Virus record (IMG/VR): IMGVR_UViG_3300043419_000155
Location: 1-20,497 of that record
Length of the DNA: 20,497 bases
Direction: 5' to 3' (one strand)
Source of the DNA: a virus
Shown: piece by piece, positions 8,810 through 16,018 of the stretch
Layout: each line of letters opens with the position of its first letter
How positions within the stretch are numbered: the first letter of the stretch is position 1
The notes under the pieces: model-generated
Seen by the model: the letters and a program-made list of their open reading frames with translations, nothing else
Told to the model about the DNA's origin: nothing
Databases searched by the model: none
Program-made: the position numbers and the translations under genes

Positions 8810-8813
8810 ATTC
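8798..8813. repeat. Perfect 16-base palindrome at a gene junction
   Basis: GAATCTATATAGATTC is its own reverse complement. It spans the TAG stop of the chaperone-like gene and lies 13 bases before the ATG at 8827, next to the strong AAGGAGGGG ribosome-binding site (8817-8825). It could be an operator for a dimeric repressor or a cruciform. No function is proven. Confidence 0.7.
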
Positions 8814-8826
8814 CTAAGGAGGGGCA

Positions 8827-9864
8827 ATGAAAATTGCGGTCTATACAATCGCTAAGAATGAAGCCAAGCACGTAGCACTTTGGGCTGAATCCTGCAAGGA
8901 AGCCGACTGTCGGTTCATCCTTGACACAGGCTCAACAGACACCACACTGTACGAAGCGGAGCAAAACAAGGTATCTGCTTTGACTGAGGTGTACGACCCG
9001 TTTAGGTTTGACGAAGCCCGCAATCGTGCGCTCTCCTTGCTCCCCGAAGACATAGACCTGTGCATCTCCCTAGACATGGACGAAGTGCTAACCCCAGGAT
9101 GGCGAGAAGCATTAGAAAACCTTGACCCATCAGTGAACTTTGTGCGCCACAAAGTAGTGACAAGTTTCAACCCTGACGGTTCAGAAGGACAATCATTCAC
9201 CATCGGACGTATCCACGGCAGGCACAGCCACACCTGGAAATACCCAATCCATGAAATCCTCACGCCAGTAGCATTAGAAAACTCTATATATGTCACTGGT
9301 CTAGAAATCCATCATCATCCTGACAACAGCAAACCACGAAGCCAATACCTAGAGATGCTGAAACTGGCAGCCGAAGAAAATCCCAATGACGAACGCAACC
9401 AGTTCTACCTAGCCCGTGAATACTATTTCCACGGACGTTATGCACTAGCCCAACACCATTTCTCACGGCACCTAATCATCTCCCAATGGAAACCAGAACG
9501 AGCCTCATCACATCGCTACATGGCAAAGATGCGACCCGATGCCGCCGAACACCACCTATACAAAGCAGTAGCGGAAGACCCAACACGCCGAGAAAACTGG
9601 GTAGCACTAGCAGACCTATACAGAATCCGTGAAGACTGGACAGCCTGCCGAGCCGCCTGCGAAATGGCGTTCCGAATCAAAACAAAACCAACCGACTACT
9701 TTTGTGAACCCGAAGCATGGGGCTGGCAAATCCATGACTGCATGGCTCTTGCCTGCTACCACCTTGGCGACCACGACGAAGCCTGGCATCACGGTGCCGA
9801 AGCAATCTCCCTCAACCCTGACGATGAAAGGCTGCAAGCCAACCTCACATGGTATCGGCTATGA
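8827..9864 (+). CDS. GT2-like (GT-A) glycosyltransferase with TPR-like C-terminus
   Basis: A 345-residue protein with the strongest ribosome-binding site in the window (AAGGAGG). Residues 1-110 hold the GT-A hallmarks: IAKNEAKHV near residue 8, DTGSTDTT at 33-40, FRFDEARNRAL at 59-69, and DMDE at 83-86 as the metal/nucleotide-sugar-binding D-x-D. The second half is helical, with TPR-like repeats (RNQFYLAREYYFHGRYALAQHHF near 200; NWVALADLYRIREDWTACRAACEMAF near 258; ACYHLGDHDEAWHHGAEAISLNPDD near 312). This GT2-plus-TPR architecture is known for peptide or protein O/S-glycosyltransferases in bacteria. With the GT-B enzyme at 5621 it brackets the Thr-rich fibre, a likely acceptor, though teichoic acid or host targets are possible. 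Codons are strongly A/C-rich at third positions. Confidence 0.85.
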   Translation: MKIAVYTIAKNEAKHVALWAESCKEADCRFILDTGSTDTTLYEAEQNKVSALTEVYDPFRFDEARNRALSLLPEDIDLCISLDMDEVLTPGWREALENLDPSVNFVRHKVVTSFNPDGSEGQSFTIGRIHGRHSHTWKYPIHEILTPVALENSIYVTGLEIHHHPDNSKPRSQYLEMLKLAAEENPNDERNQFYLAREYYFHGRYALAQHHFSRHLIISQWKPERASSHRYMAKMRPDAAEHHLYKAVAEDPTRRENWVALADLYRIREDWTACRAACEMAFRIKTKPTDYFCEPEAWGWQIHDCMALACYHLGDHDEAWHHGAEAISLNPDDERLQANLTWYRL

Positions 9865-9870
9865 TATAGC
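9862..9870 (+). promoter_or_regulatory. Extended -10 promoter formed from a stop codon
   Basis: TGA (the glycosyltransferase stop, 9862-9864) is followed directly by TATAGC, giving TGnTATAGC. The downstream ATG at 9894 has its own AGGAG (9884-9888), so this would be a leadered message of about 17 bases. No clear -35. Confidence 0.4.
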
Positions 9871-9893
9871 CACCTCTACAATCAGGAGAATCT

Positions 9894-10046
9894 ATGTCTG
9901 CCAAGGGTGAAATGTACAAGTCCAAGGGTGCCATGAAGAAGCACGAAAAGGGCGAAGGTATGAAGGACAAGATGATGGAATATGGCAAGAAGAACGCCAT
10001 GTCAAAGAAGGCTCCAGTTCGCAAGGCTAAGGCTAAGAAGAAGTAA
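9894..10046 (+). CDS. Lysine-rich small protein (50 aa)
   Basis: A 50-residue, very basic protein: about 18 Lys and 1 Arg, 7 Met, no Cys or Trp. The sequence runs from SAKGEMYKSKGAMKKHEKG to an AKAKKK end. A good AGGAG site lies six bases before the ATG, which decides the start. The stop overlaps the next ATG (TAATG), so it is coupled to the DUF6496-like gene. Small basic proteins like this could bind DNA or RNA, neutralise packaged DNA or act as a minor virion protein; none of these is shown. No homologous family was recognised with confidence. The frame is credible because the ribosome-binding site, the overlap and the composition all match its partner. Confidence 0.7.
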   Translation: MSAKGEMYKSKGAMKKHEKGEGMKDKMMEYGKKNAMSKKAPVRKAKAKKK

Positions 10047-10219
10047 TGCCAGCCAAGAAAAAGACTTCTGCCAAAGTGCAGAAAGTCATGCACGAATTCA
10101 AAGCAGGAAGTCTTCACTCTGGCAAGGGTGGACCTGTTGTTAAGTCCCGTAAGCAGGCTGTTGCTATTGCTATGTCAGAAGCAGGTATGAAGCCTAAGGC
10201 TAAGAAGAAGAAGAAGTAA
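10046..10219 (+). CDS. DUF6496-like small basic protein
   Basis: A 57-residue protein, coupled by TAATG to the gene before it and by TAATG to the adaptor gene after it. The middle (VMHEFKAGSLHSGKGG, then VVKSRKQAVAIAMSEAG) matches the DUF6496 pattern I recall: mhEFk.G.L.SG.gg.V.SRkQAiAIalseA. The C-terminus is a run of lysines. DUF6496 proteins are short basic proteins found in phages and bacteria, with no established function. Its place in the tail gene block suggests a virion or DNA-associated role, but this is only inference. Confidence 0.75.
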   Translation: MPAKKKTSAKVQKVMHEFKAGSLHSGKGGPVVKSRKQAVAIAMSEAGMKPKAKKKKK

Positions 10220-11106
10220 TGTCTACAGTCGGTACCGTTATTGATAGGACAGTGCGCCAGTTAATGTCTGGCACGGTAGAGGAACGAAACAAAATCGTTT
10301 CTTCTATTACTGCTACCTCTACTTCTATCTCTATGCAGTATGACCTTGGCGGTATCCGACCTGGTGGGGTTATCCAAATAGATAACGAACTTATGTATGT
10401 ATGGGAAATTTCTGCTGGTTCAAAGTCTGTGACTGTTGAGCGAGGTTGGAACGGCACTACAGCAGCAGCCCATGCTGCGTCTTCTGTTGCAACTGTTGAC
10501 CCCAAGTTTCCACGTGCGCAAATCCTAGAAGCGATGAACGCTGAACTTGACGACCTTGCATCCCCAATGAACGGTTTGTTCCAAATCAAAATCTTGGAGT
10601 TGAACTACAACGGCACCGACCTAATGGTTAACCTGCCGACAACAGACAAAATCATTGACCTGATTTCAGTTTCGTTACGCTACATATCAACTGACTACAT
10701 CAAGGTCCGTCGTTGCCGACTTATCCGTGACCTCCCCAACGATGACTTCAACACTGGATACGCAATCCGTTTTGATGAGCAGGTACGTGCAGGACGAATG
10801 GTTATCGTATACAAGTCACCATTCAGCAACATCACAGCAGAAACACAAAACATCCAGAATGTTACGGGTCTTCCAACATCATGTGAAGACATCCTGATTA
10901 TCGGTTCGCAGATTCGTTTAGTTGGTCCACGAGAAATCAAACGCAACTTCACAGAATCACAAGGCGACACCCGCCGTCCAGATGAGGTTCCGTCTGGGTC
11001 TGTTAGCAACTCAATCACTAACTTGTTGCGTATGCGTCGTGACCGCATCACATCTGAAGCAGCAAAACTTATGAGGCAATACCCAACATTCCTAAACAGG
11101 GATTAA
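10219..11106 (+). CDS. Head-tail/neck adaptor-like protein
   Basis: A 295-residue protein coupled by TAATG to the previous gene. Residues 55-95 form a beta module: PGGVIQIDNELMYVWEI, then a strand ending SVTVERGWNGTTAAAH. The helical part carries FPRAQILEAMNAELDDL near residue 97. The C-terminal half is beta-rich, then ends in a helix (RITSEAAKLMRQYPTFLNRD). Helical proteins of this size ending with a ..R..Eaa.L...yP.fl.r helix are typical adaptor/tail-tube-A-like neck proteins in short-tailed and actinobacterial phages. It directly precedes the large beta-rich tail protein (stop and start three bases apart), matching the adaptor-nozzle order (gp11-gp12 in T7). The gene shifts from T-rich to A/C-rich after about 10500. 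Confidence 0.65.
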   Translation: MSTVGTVIDRTVRQLMSGTVEERNKIVSSITATSTSISMQYDLGGIRPGGVIQIDNELMYVWEISAGSKSVTVERGWNGTTAAAHAASSVATVDPKFPRAQILEAMNAELDDLASPMNGLFQIKILELNYNGTDLMVNLPTTDKIIDLISVSLRYISTDYIKVRRCRLIRDLPNDDFNTGYAIRFDEQVRAGRMVIVYKSPFSNITAETQNIQNVTGLPTSCEDILIIGSQIRLVGPREIKRNFTESQGDTRRPDEVPSGSVSNSITNLLRMRRDRITSEAAKLMRQYPTFLNRD

Positions 11107-11109
11107 GCA

Positions 11110-12975
11110 ATGGCGGTATCCACCTTCACACTGCCGTATTTTGGCACACCACCGTATTTCTCTGGTACAGCCTCATCATCTTTGGTGCCGCACACTTTCC
11201 CTGTCGCCATTGATGGTCGCCCATACATGATTGACCAGAAATCAAATCAGTTCAAACGTGGCTATGAGCAGCGTGTTCGTGATTCACAAGATGGTTCTAC
11301 TTCTCCTGGTGAGGGCGCTATTAACCCTGGTGGTTTGTGGAGGCGTGGTCAAGACTCGTGGCATTATGGTTCGGGTCAACAGTATGCCGACACTGCTGAG
11401 TCTAAGGACTATATGTTCTATAAGTCTAAGGGTATTAACCCTTGGGTGAAGGGTCAGTTGTCGTTGCTTAATGCTACGAAGGTGTCATTATCTTCTTCTG
11501 CTACTTCTCAACATATGGTTGTGCAAGATGGTCGTGTGTATGTTTCTTTAAACGGTGATGTTAAATACACTGCTAACCCGTTTGCGTCTAGCCCTACATG
11601 GACTGACTGCACTGGCGAACCTGGTGGTTCTGTGCAGGCTATGGCTACTGATGGCAACGATATCTACCTTGCTTTTCCTTCTGATGGTGTACGCAAGATT
11701 GATACATCCGCAGCCCCAGGTACTATCAGCGGAACAAAGTTTGTTACTGGAACAAATGATTACTATATGTTGGCTTTTGCAAAAGGTTATATGTTCGGCG
11801 CACACGACAAAAACCTACGACAGATTTCAGGGGCAGGTGCAACAACAGACAGAATTACAATAGATGACCCTGATTGGCGTTGGGTCGGTGTAGCCACAGG
11901 ACAAAACGCTGTGTACGCAGCAGGTTATGCAGGCAAGAAATCCCTTATCTACAAAATCACAATCAAAACAGACGGCACACTTGACCAAGGTGTTGTAGCC
12001 CTTGAACTCCCAACAGGAGAAGTAGTCACAGCAATCTCTGGCTACCTCGGATTCATTCTCATCGGAACAAACCAGGGTGTTCGTTTCTGTAGCACAGACT
12101 CAAACTCAAACCTTAATGCTGGACAACTCATCCCAACAGTAGGACCTGTATACAAGTTCTCCTCTTATGACCGATTCGTTTGGTTCACGTATTCGCACTA
12201 TGACAGCACATCAGGCGGCTTGGGTCGTCTTGACCTATCCGTGTTCACTTCACCTAACACCCCCGCATATGCAACAGACCTGATGTACTCATCAACCAAT
12301 GATGTAACAAATGTTGTTGTATTCGCAGATGCAGTATCAGGTGTGTACAAGCACGTCTTCATGGTTAGTGGCGTAGGTATTGTCGCAGAAGATTCAGCAA
12401 ACCTTGTCGCAACAGGAGAGATTGAAACAGGAACATGGCGTTGGGGTATCCCAGACCGTAAGTTCGTAGCCAAGATAGACACCCGTTCCACCCCACTCGT
12501 AGGTTCCATCACTTCCTACCTGAAACTGGACGACGGGGACTACACGGAAGTAGGAGTATGGGACACAGGCAACGACATTGAAAACTCCTTTGACGGTTCC
12601 AACACACGAGCCATTGAAGCAGACTTCAAGTACGTCCTCACCAGGTCCTCCACTGCCACATCAACAGGACCAACATTCACCCGTTGGATGGCTAGAGCAT
12701 ATGCCGCACCGTTCCGTTCACAAGTATTCGTTGTTCCTGTCCTGCTCCACCAGTCGGTCACTGTCCGTGGCAAAGAGTATTACTACGACATTGAAGAAGA
12801 ACAATCATTTTTTGATGGGCTAATCGGGTCACCTCGTATCATCGCTTTGCAAATGGGTTCGGTTACGCACTCAGTAATTTTGGAAGATTTGCAGTGGGAT
12901 GCGTCAGATTCGCAGGGGAATACATGGCAATTTAACGGGACGCTTGTTGTAACCTTGCGTTCAGTGGAAAACTAG
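11110..12975 (+). CDS. Large beta-rich tail protein, possible tail nozzle
   Basis: A 621-residue protein with no signal peptide. It is mostly beta-strand, with repeated blade-like segments (GRVYVSLNGDVKYT; DGNDIYLAFPSDGVRKID; AFAKGYMFGAHDKNLRQISG; GYLGFILIGTNQGVRFC; SSYDRFVWFTYSHYDS; ASAVSG-like turns), consistent with a beta-propeller core at about residues 140-430. The C-terminal third is another beta domain (SITSYLKLDDGDYTEVGVWD; VRGKEYYYDIEEEQSFFDGL). Podovirus tail nozzles such as T7 gp12 contain beta-propellers and follow the adaptor gene, as here; this protein is shorter than T7 gp12. A host-recognising or minor tail protein is the alternative. The first part (to about 11700) is T-rich and the rest A/C-rich. 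Confidence 0.6.
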   Translation: MAVSTFTLPYFGTPPYFSGTASSSLVPHTFPVAIDGRPYMIDQKSNQFKRGYEQRVRDSQDGSTSPGEGAINPGGLWRRGQDSWHYGSGQQYADTAESKDYMFYKSKGINPWVKGQLSLLNATKVSLSSSATSQHMVVQDGRVYVSLNGDVKYTANPFASSPTWTDCTGEPGGSVQAMATDGNDIYLAFPSDGVRKIDTSAAPGTISGTKFVTGTNDYYMLAFAKGYMFGAHDKNLRQISGAGATTDRITIDDPDWRWVGVATGQNAVYAAGYAGKKSLIYKITIKTDGTLDQGVVALELPTGEVVTAISGYLGFILIGTNQGVRFCSTDSNSNLNAGQLIPTVGPVYKFSSYDRFVWFTYSHYDSTSGGLGRLDLSVFTSPNTPAYATDLMYSSTNDVTNVVVFADAVSGVYKHVFMVSGVGIVAEDSANLVATGEIETGTWRWGIPDRKFVAKIDTRSTPLVGSITSYLKLDDGDYTEVGVWDTGNDIENSFDGSNTRAIEADFKYVLTRSSTATSTGPTFTRWMARAYAAPFRSQVFVVPVLLHQSVTVRGKEYYYDIEEEQSFFDGLIGSPRIIALQMGSVTHSVILEDLQWDASDSQGNTWQFNGTLVVTLRSVEN

Positions 12976-12984
12976 GAGATAACA

Positions 12985-13998
12985 ATGGCTTATTCACGCA
13001 GGTCTTATAAAGGTGCAGCAGTAATCAATGCTTTGGGTGGTAGCGGTCTTGCCGCTAACGCTACAAGCATCACTCTTGCAGCATCAATGTCTGGATGGTC
13101 CACAAGTGGGACACCTTTCTTTGTTGTTGTGGACCCTGGCACAGCCAAAGAAGAAAAGATTTGTGTTATCTATGCTTCTACCACCACGTTGACTGTGGTT
13201 GACCCTGCTGTTACTTCAGCCTGGTCAGCATCAGTTAATGGTCGTGGTGTTGACGACACAACAGACAGAGCGCATGATGTTGGCGCAACTATCTACCCAG
13301 TGTTTACCGCTACAGAAGCGAACCAGGCTAATGAACTTGTATCCAAGTACACCACTAATGGTGACATTGTTGTGCATGGGACAACTGGTCCTAAGACAAT
13401 CTCTACTGGCGGGTCAGGCAATAACAATAAAGTCTTGATGGCTGACTCCAGCGTTACTGATGGTGGTGTCAAGTGGTCTTCTATTGACACAGCAAACATT
13501 GCTGATTCTGCTATTACGTCAGGCAAGATTGCTGATGGAACTATTGTTAATGCTGACATCAACGCCTCAGCCGCTATCGCTCTGAGCAAGTTGGCTACAG
13601 GTGCGCTTCCAACCAGCATCACTATTGCTTCTGCAAACCTTGTTGATGGCACAATCGTTGAGGCTGACATCGCAGACTCGGCTGTCACATCAGCCAAGAT
13701 TGCAGATGGAACAATTGTTAACGCCGATATCAATGCTTCGGCTGCTATCGCTCTATCCAAGTTGGCTACTGGTGCATTGCCTACCGATATCACGGTGGCT
13801 TCAGCAAACATTGTTAATGGCACAATCGTGGCAGAGGACCTTGCCAGCAACGCTGTTACCACAGCAAAGATACTTGACGCTAACGTCACAAATGCCAAAC
13901 TAAACAATGGTTCATCGGGCGATATCCCTCTCGTCACTGTTTCTACTTCTGACCCTTCAGGTGGCAAGAACGGTGATGTCTGGGTCAAGGTGGTCTAA
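12985..13998 (+). CDS. Tail fibre-like protein with 57-residue repeats
   Basis: A 337-residue protein with a good AGGAG ribosome-binding site. Residues 1-110 hold a beta module (FFVVVDPGTAKEEKICVIY to RGVDDTTDRAHDVGATIYPV) similar in plan to one in the adaptor at 10219. Residues 112-170 are a linker. Two near-identical 57-residue repeats start at residues 172 and 229, with a partial third at 286, each with ADGTIVNADINASAAIALSKLATGALPT-like parts. Such DG-T-I-V-ADI repeats are typical of trimeric beta-helical fibre shafts and structural repeats in phage tails and virus-like surface proteins. The C-terminus (GDIPLVTVSTSDPSGGKNGDVWVKVV) looks like a small end domain and overlaps the next gene by TAATG. 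Role: receptor-proximal fibre or side tail component. Confidence 0.7.
   Translation: MAYSRRSYKGAAVINALGGSGLAANATSITLAASMSGWSTSGTPFFVVVDPGTAKEEKICVIYASTTTLTVVDPAVTSAWSASVNGRGVDDTTDRAHDVGATIYPVFTATEANQANELVSKYTTNGDIVVHGTTGPKTISTGGSGNNNKVLMADSSVTDGGVKWSSIDTANIADSAITSGKIADGTIVNADINASAAIALSKLATGALPTSITIASANLVDGTIVEADIADSAVTSAKIADGTIVNADINASAAIALSKLATGALPTDITVASANIVNGTIVAEDLASNAVTTAKILDANVTNAKLNNGSSGDIPLVTVSTSDPSGGKNGDVWVKVV
13498..13902 (+). repeat. Direct 171-base (57-codon) repeats in the fibre gene
   Basis: Copy 1 is 13498-13668, copy 2 13669-13839, and a partial copy 3 begins at 13840. The period is exact (171 bases), with many synonymous changes, so the copies are old or under purifying selection at the protein level rather than a fresh duplication. 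Confidence 0.85.
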
Positions 13999-14432
13999 TG
14001 CCTGCTGTCGGTTCGCATAACACCAAAGCACAAAACGGTGGTACTTGGAAGTCGTGGTCTAACTTTTGGGCTAAACATTCTGGTACATGGAAGAAGCCTT
14101 TAGGCGTTTATGTCAAGAGCAGTGGTTCGTGGGTCAAGGTATGGGACGAACGCCCAAGCATCACGAATGTTGCCACATCGTATTTCACTGACACTAATGC
14201 TTTCCCTGTTTCCACCACCTACTATAAAAACTTCACCATCAATTCCAACGGTTTCCAAGCATCGCTTTCTGGTACCACCCCCTCTAGTTTTGGTGTTTCT
14301 TTTTCCCAAACAACCGTAAATGCCGATACTTCAGCAAATATCACTACGGAAGTATTTGCTTTTGGGACTTTTGACGCTGCTAATTACCCTACAATCACAG
14401 CAACAAATTCTTCAGGGTCGGTCACTTTCTGA
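13998..14432 (+). CDS. Small tail protein with Gly-Thr/Ser-Trp-Lys repeats
   Basis: A 144-residue protein coupled to the preceding fibre gene by TAATG. Its first third contains three Trp-rich repeats: GGTWKSWSNFWAKHSGTWKK, then GVYVKSSGSWVKVWDE. These W-K and sGtW.k patterns are common in actinophage minor tail and fibre-tip proteins and may bind sugars or stack in a beta structure. The remainder is Ser/Thr/Asn-rich beta sequence (NATSYFTDTN-like, ending TNSSGSVTF). There is no signal peptide or membrane helix. The position at the end of the tail block suggests a tail-tip or fibre-associated role. I do not recognise a named family. Confidence 0.65.
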   Translation: MPAVGSHNTKAQNGGTWKSWSNFWAKHSGTWKKPLGVYVKSSGSWVKVWDERPSITNVATSYFTDTNAFPVSTTYYKNFTINSNGFQASLSGTTPSSFGVSFSQTTVNADTSANITTEVFAFGTFDAANYPTITATNSSGSVTF

Positions 14433-14438
14433 TATACT
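14430..14438 (+). promoter_or_regulatory. Extended -10 promoter at the start of the lysis block
   Basis: TGA stop (14430-14432) followed by TATACT gives TGnTATACT, the best -10 in the window. The transcript would start near 14445 and carry a 36-base leader. That leader contains two runs (GGGG 14455-14458; CCCC 14442-14445 and 14475-14478) that could form alternative hairpins, and GGAG at 14469-14472 before the ATG. No clear -35. Confidence 0.5.
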
Positions 14439-14480
14439 GACCCCCATACCTGGAGGGGCTAACCAGTAGGAGAACCCCCC

Positions 14481-14750
14481 ATGTTGTCATTAAAGATTGC
14501 CAAGGACGTGGCAAGCCGCATCATTGCGCTGTTCATCATGTCCAGCCTTACAATCATCACAGGCTCTAGCATCATCAACTCGGTTGGCACAGGCGTGTCC
14601 ATCCCACTGTGGTACTCAGCAGCCCTCGGTGGATTCCACGCAATCGCAGACGTTCTCGTCAACCTTGCTAAGGCATCACTTGACGGCAAGTTAGAAGCAC
14701 ATGAAGTGGACGCAGCCTTCGGTGTGAAGCGTGACAACCAGGCTCAGTAG
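14481..14750 (+). CDS. Holin candidate
   Basis: An 89-residue protein with two hydrophobic segments: IIALFIMSSLTIITGSSII at about residues 14-32, and IPLWYSAALGGFHAIADVLVNL at about 41-62. A charged C-terminal tail follows (DGKLEAHEVDAAFGVKRDN). The ribosome-binding site TAGGAG lies eight bases before the ATG, which decides the start. Small size, two membrane helices, charged tail and position at the head of the lysis cassette (secreted protein, then endolysin) fit a holin, which makes lesions in the membrane to release or activate the endolysin. The last 20 bases overlap the next gene. A structural membrane protein is the alternative. Confidence 0.6.
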   Translation: MLSLKIAKDVASRIIALFIMSSLTIITGSSIINSVGTGVSIPLWYSAALGGFHAIADVLVNLAKASLDGKLEAHEVDAAFGVKRDNQAQ

Positions 14751-15786
14751 AGCCGCACTACTTTTCATAGGGGTTATCGGTGCTGCTTTACTGCTGTCAT
14801 CCAGTGCTAAAGCAGAAAACGTAATCGTCACCCAACCAACAGACTTCTGGTTTGAATACAGCGAGCCGACACGTTTTGTTGCACAAACCTACATGGTTGC
14901 AAACCATCCGTCCGACCCGCAACTCTGGCTGTACAACGAACAAGACACTTTGCTTATCAGCAACGATGACTACAACGGGTTGCAATCGTACATTTCTATA
15001 GACGTAGAACCTGGTCGCTACCGTCTACGTGCAGGAACCTGCTGTTGGCAACCTAACGTGTGGCGTGACGGGCAAACATGGAACATTGACTACGAACTGG
15101 GGTTCGGTCAGGGTTCTATTACCATCCCCGAATCGTCGCCCACAACAACGCCCCAACCAGCAACAACCACGGACCCGCCTCATACAACCACGACATCTAC
15201 TGTCCCCCCGACAACAACAACAGAACAAACAACGACCACCACAGAAGCGACAACAACAACCACAACGACAACGGTTGAGCCAACAACAACTTCCACTTCC
15301 GTTGCGCCTTCCACCACTGCAATTCAAACCACCACATCTACTGCTGTTCCTTCCACCACGACCACGACAACAAGCACACTGCCGCCGACAACAACACTGC
15401 CGTCCATTCCAGAATCCACATCAACATCCACCCTTCCAGTGACTACCTCAACTTTACCACCCGTCATCACCCCTGAACAAGCAGAAGAAGTAGCACTCAA
15501 TCCTGAGGTATTGGCAACCATTACAGAAGAAGAAGCAACCCAGGTCTTTGAAGCCCTAGTTGTGGATGACTTGTCTGATGCCCAGTTAGAACAACTCGTT
15601 GAATCCGTACAGGCAGCCCCGACAGAGGTGCGTAAAGCCTTTGAGAAAACCATCAATATCTTCGGTGGCGGTCTAGACACCTACGTCCCGACTGGTTCCA
15701 CTGTCCCCGTGTCCACCCGTAGAACCCTTGTAACCATTGGCGCTATCGCTATGGCAGCGTCAGCCATACCAATTAGAAAGTGGTAG
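14731..15786 (+). CDS. Secreted Thr-rich (mucin-like) surface protein in the lysis block
   Basis: A 351-residue protein with a GTG start that overlaps the holin by 20 bases. Residues 1-28 are a Sec signal peptide: basic head, hydrophobic core LLFIGVIGAALLL, and AKA before the likely cut site. Residues 29-134 form a beta-rich domain with a Cys-Cys pair (GTCCWQP) and a pattern resembling bacterial pre-peptidase C-type domains. Residues 136-246 are about half Thr with Pro/Ser, a mucin-like stalk. Residues 248-315 are helical (PEQAEEVALNPEVLATITEEE). The C-terminus has TGSTVPVSTRRTLVTIGAIA and a short membrane anchor. I recall very similar helical and RRTL endings in actinobacterial surface proteins. 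It was probably acquired from the host; roles such as cell-surface masking, superinfection exclusion or lysis help are inference. Confidence 0.8.
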   Translation: MTTRLSRAALLFIGVIGAALLLSSSAKAENVIVTQPTDFWFEYSEPTRFVAQTYMVANHPSDPQLWLYNEQDTLLISNDDYNGLQSYISIDVEPGRYRLRAGTCCWQPNVWRDGQTWNIDYELGFGQGSITIPESSPTTTPQPATTTDPPHTTTTSTVPPTTTTEQTTTTTEATTTTTTTTVEPTTTSTSVAPSTTAIQTTTSTAVPSTTTTTTSTLPPTTTLPSIPESTSTSTLPVTTSTLPPVITPEQAEEVALNPEVLATITEEEATQVFEALVVDDLSDAQLEQLVESVQAAPTEVRKAFEKTINIFGGGLDTYVPTGSTVPVSTRRTLVTIGAIAMAASAIPIRKW

Positions 15787-15789
15787 ATT
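15781..15789 (+). promoter_or_regulatory. Extended -10 promoter overlapping a stop codon
   Basis: TG-G-TAGATT, where TAG (15784-15786) is the stop of the Thr-rich gene. The next ATG (15797) is seven bases after the hexamer and has no ribosome-binding site, so a leaderless message is likely if the box is active. Confidence 0.35.
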
Positions 15790-15796
15790 CGTACTC

Positions 15797-15967
15797 ATGA
15801 GTAAGTATTTCAGTGCCATTGTTTCGCTACTACTCTGGGCTTCAGGCACAGGGCTAGTCCTCATCACCCTCTCAGGACCCACACTGGCTAAGGCTATCTA
15901 CATCAGCGTAGCCACCCTGTTCGTTCTTGTACTAGCAATCATCTTCAACGTAGGAGTTGACGAATAA
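15797..15967 (+). CDS. Small two-helix membrane protein (possible second holin/antiholin)
   Basis: A 56-residue protein if the ATG at 15797 is used. The same frame is open upstream to 15737, but that would overlap the Thr-rich gene by 50 bases and add an unlikely basic stretch. Two hydrophobic helices are visible: AIVSLLLWASGTGLVLITL (about 7-25) and AIYISVATLFVLVLAII (about 32-48), then NVGVDE. The N-terminus is MSKYF with one Lys. Size and topology fit a class II holin or an antiholin, and it lies between the secreted protein and the endolysin. There is no ribosome-binding site before the ATG; an extended -10 box lies seven bases upstream. Confidence 0.6.
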   Translation: MSKYFSAIVSLLLWASGTGLVLITLSGPTLAKAIYISVATLFVLVLAIIFNVGVDE

Positions 15968-15975
15968 TAGTAAAA

Positions 15976-16018
15976 GCCCCAGGCGAAGGAGAAAGGGAAA
16001 AAGAACTCCGCCTGAGGC
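15976..16018. other. Imperfect hairpin between membrane protein and endolysin
   Basis: GCCCCAGGCG (15976-15985) and CGCCTGAGGC (16009-16018) pair except for one mismatch, with a 23-base purine-rich loop. No T run follows on the plus strand. On the minus strand the stem is followed by TTTT, which would act as a terminator for minus-strand transcripts. Its purpose is unclear. Confidence 0.55.

Noticed and set aside
13293-13988. A 231-codon minus-strand frame opposite the fibre repeats
   Set aside because: Follows the same 57-codon repeats in antisense; no independent support.
15025-15680. Minus- and plus-strand alternative frames across the Thr-rich stalk
   Set aside because: Shadows of ACA/ACC/CCA-rich codons; Cys/Gly- or Gln/Arg/Pro-rich low-complexity translations without starts supported by a ribosome-binding site.
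15737-15796. Longer start (15737) for the two-helix membrane protein
   Set aside because: It would overlap the Thr-rich gene by 50 bases and add a charged N-terminal stretch before the first helix; ATG 15797 fits the extended -10 spacing better.
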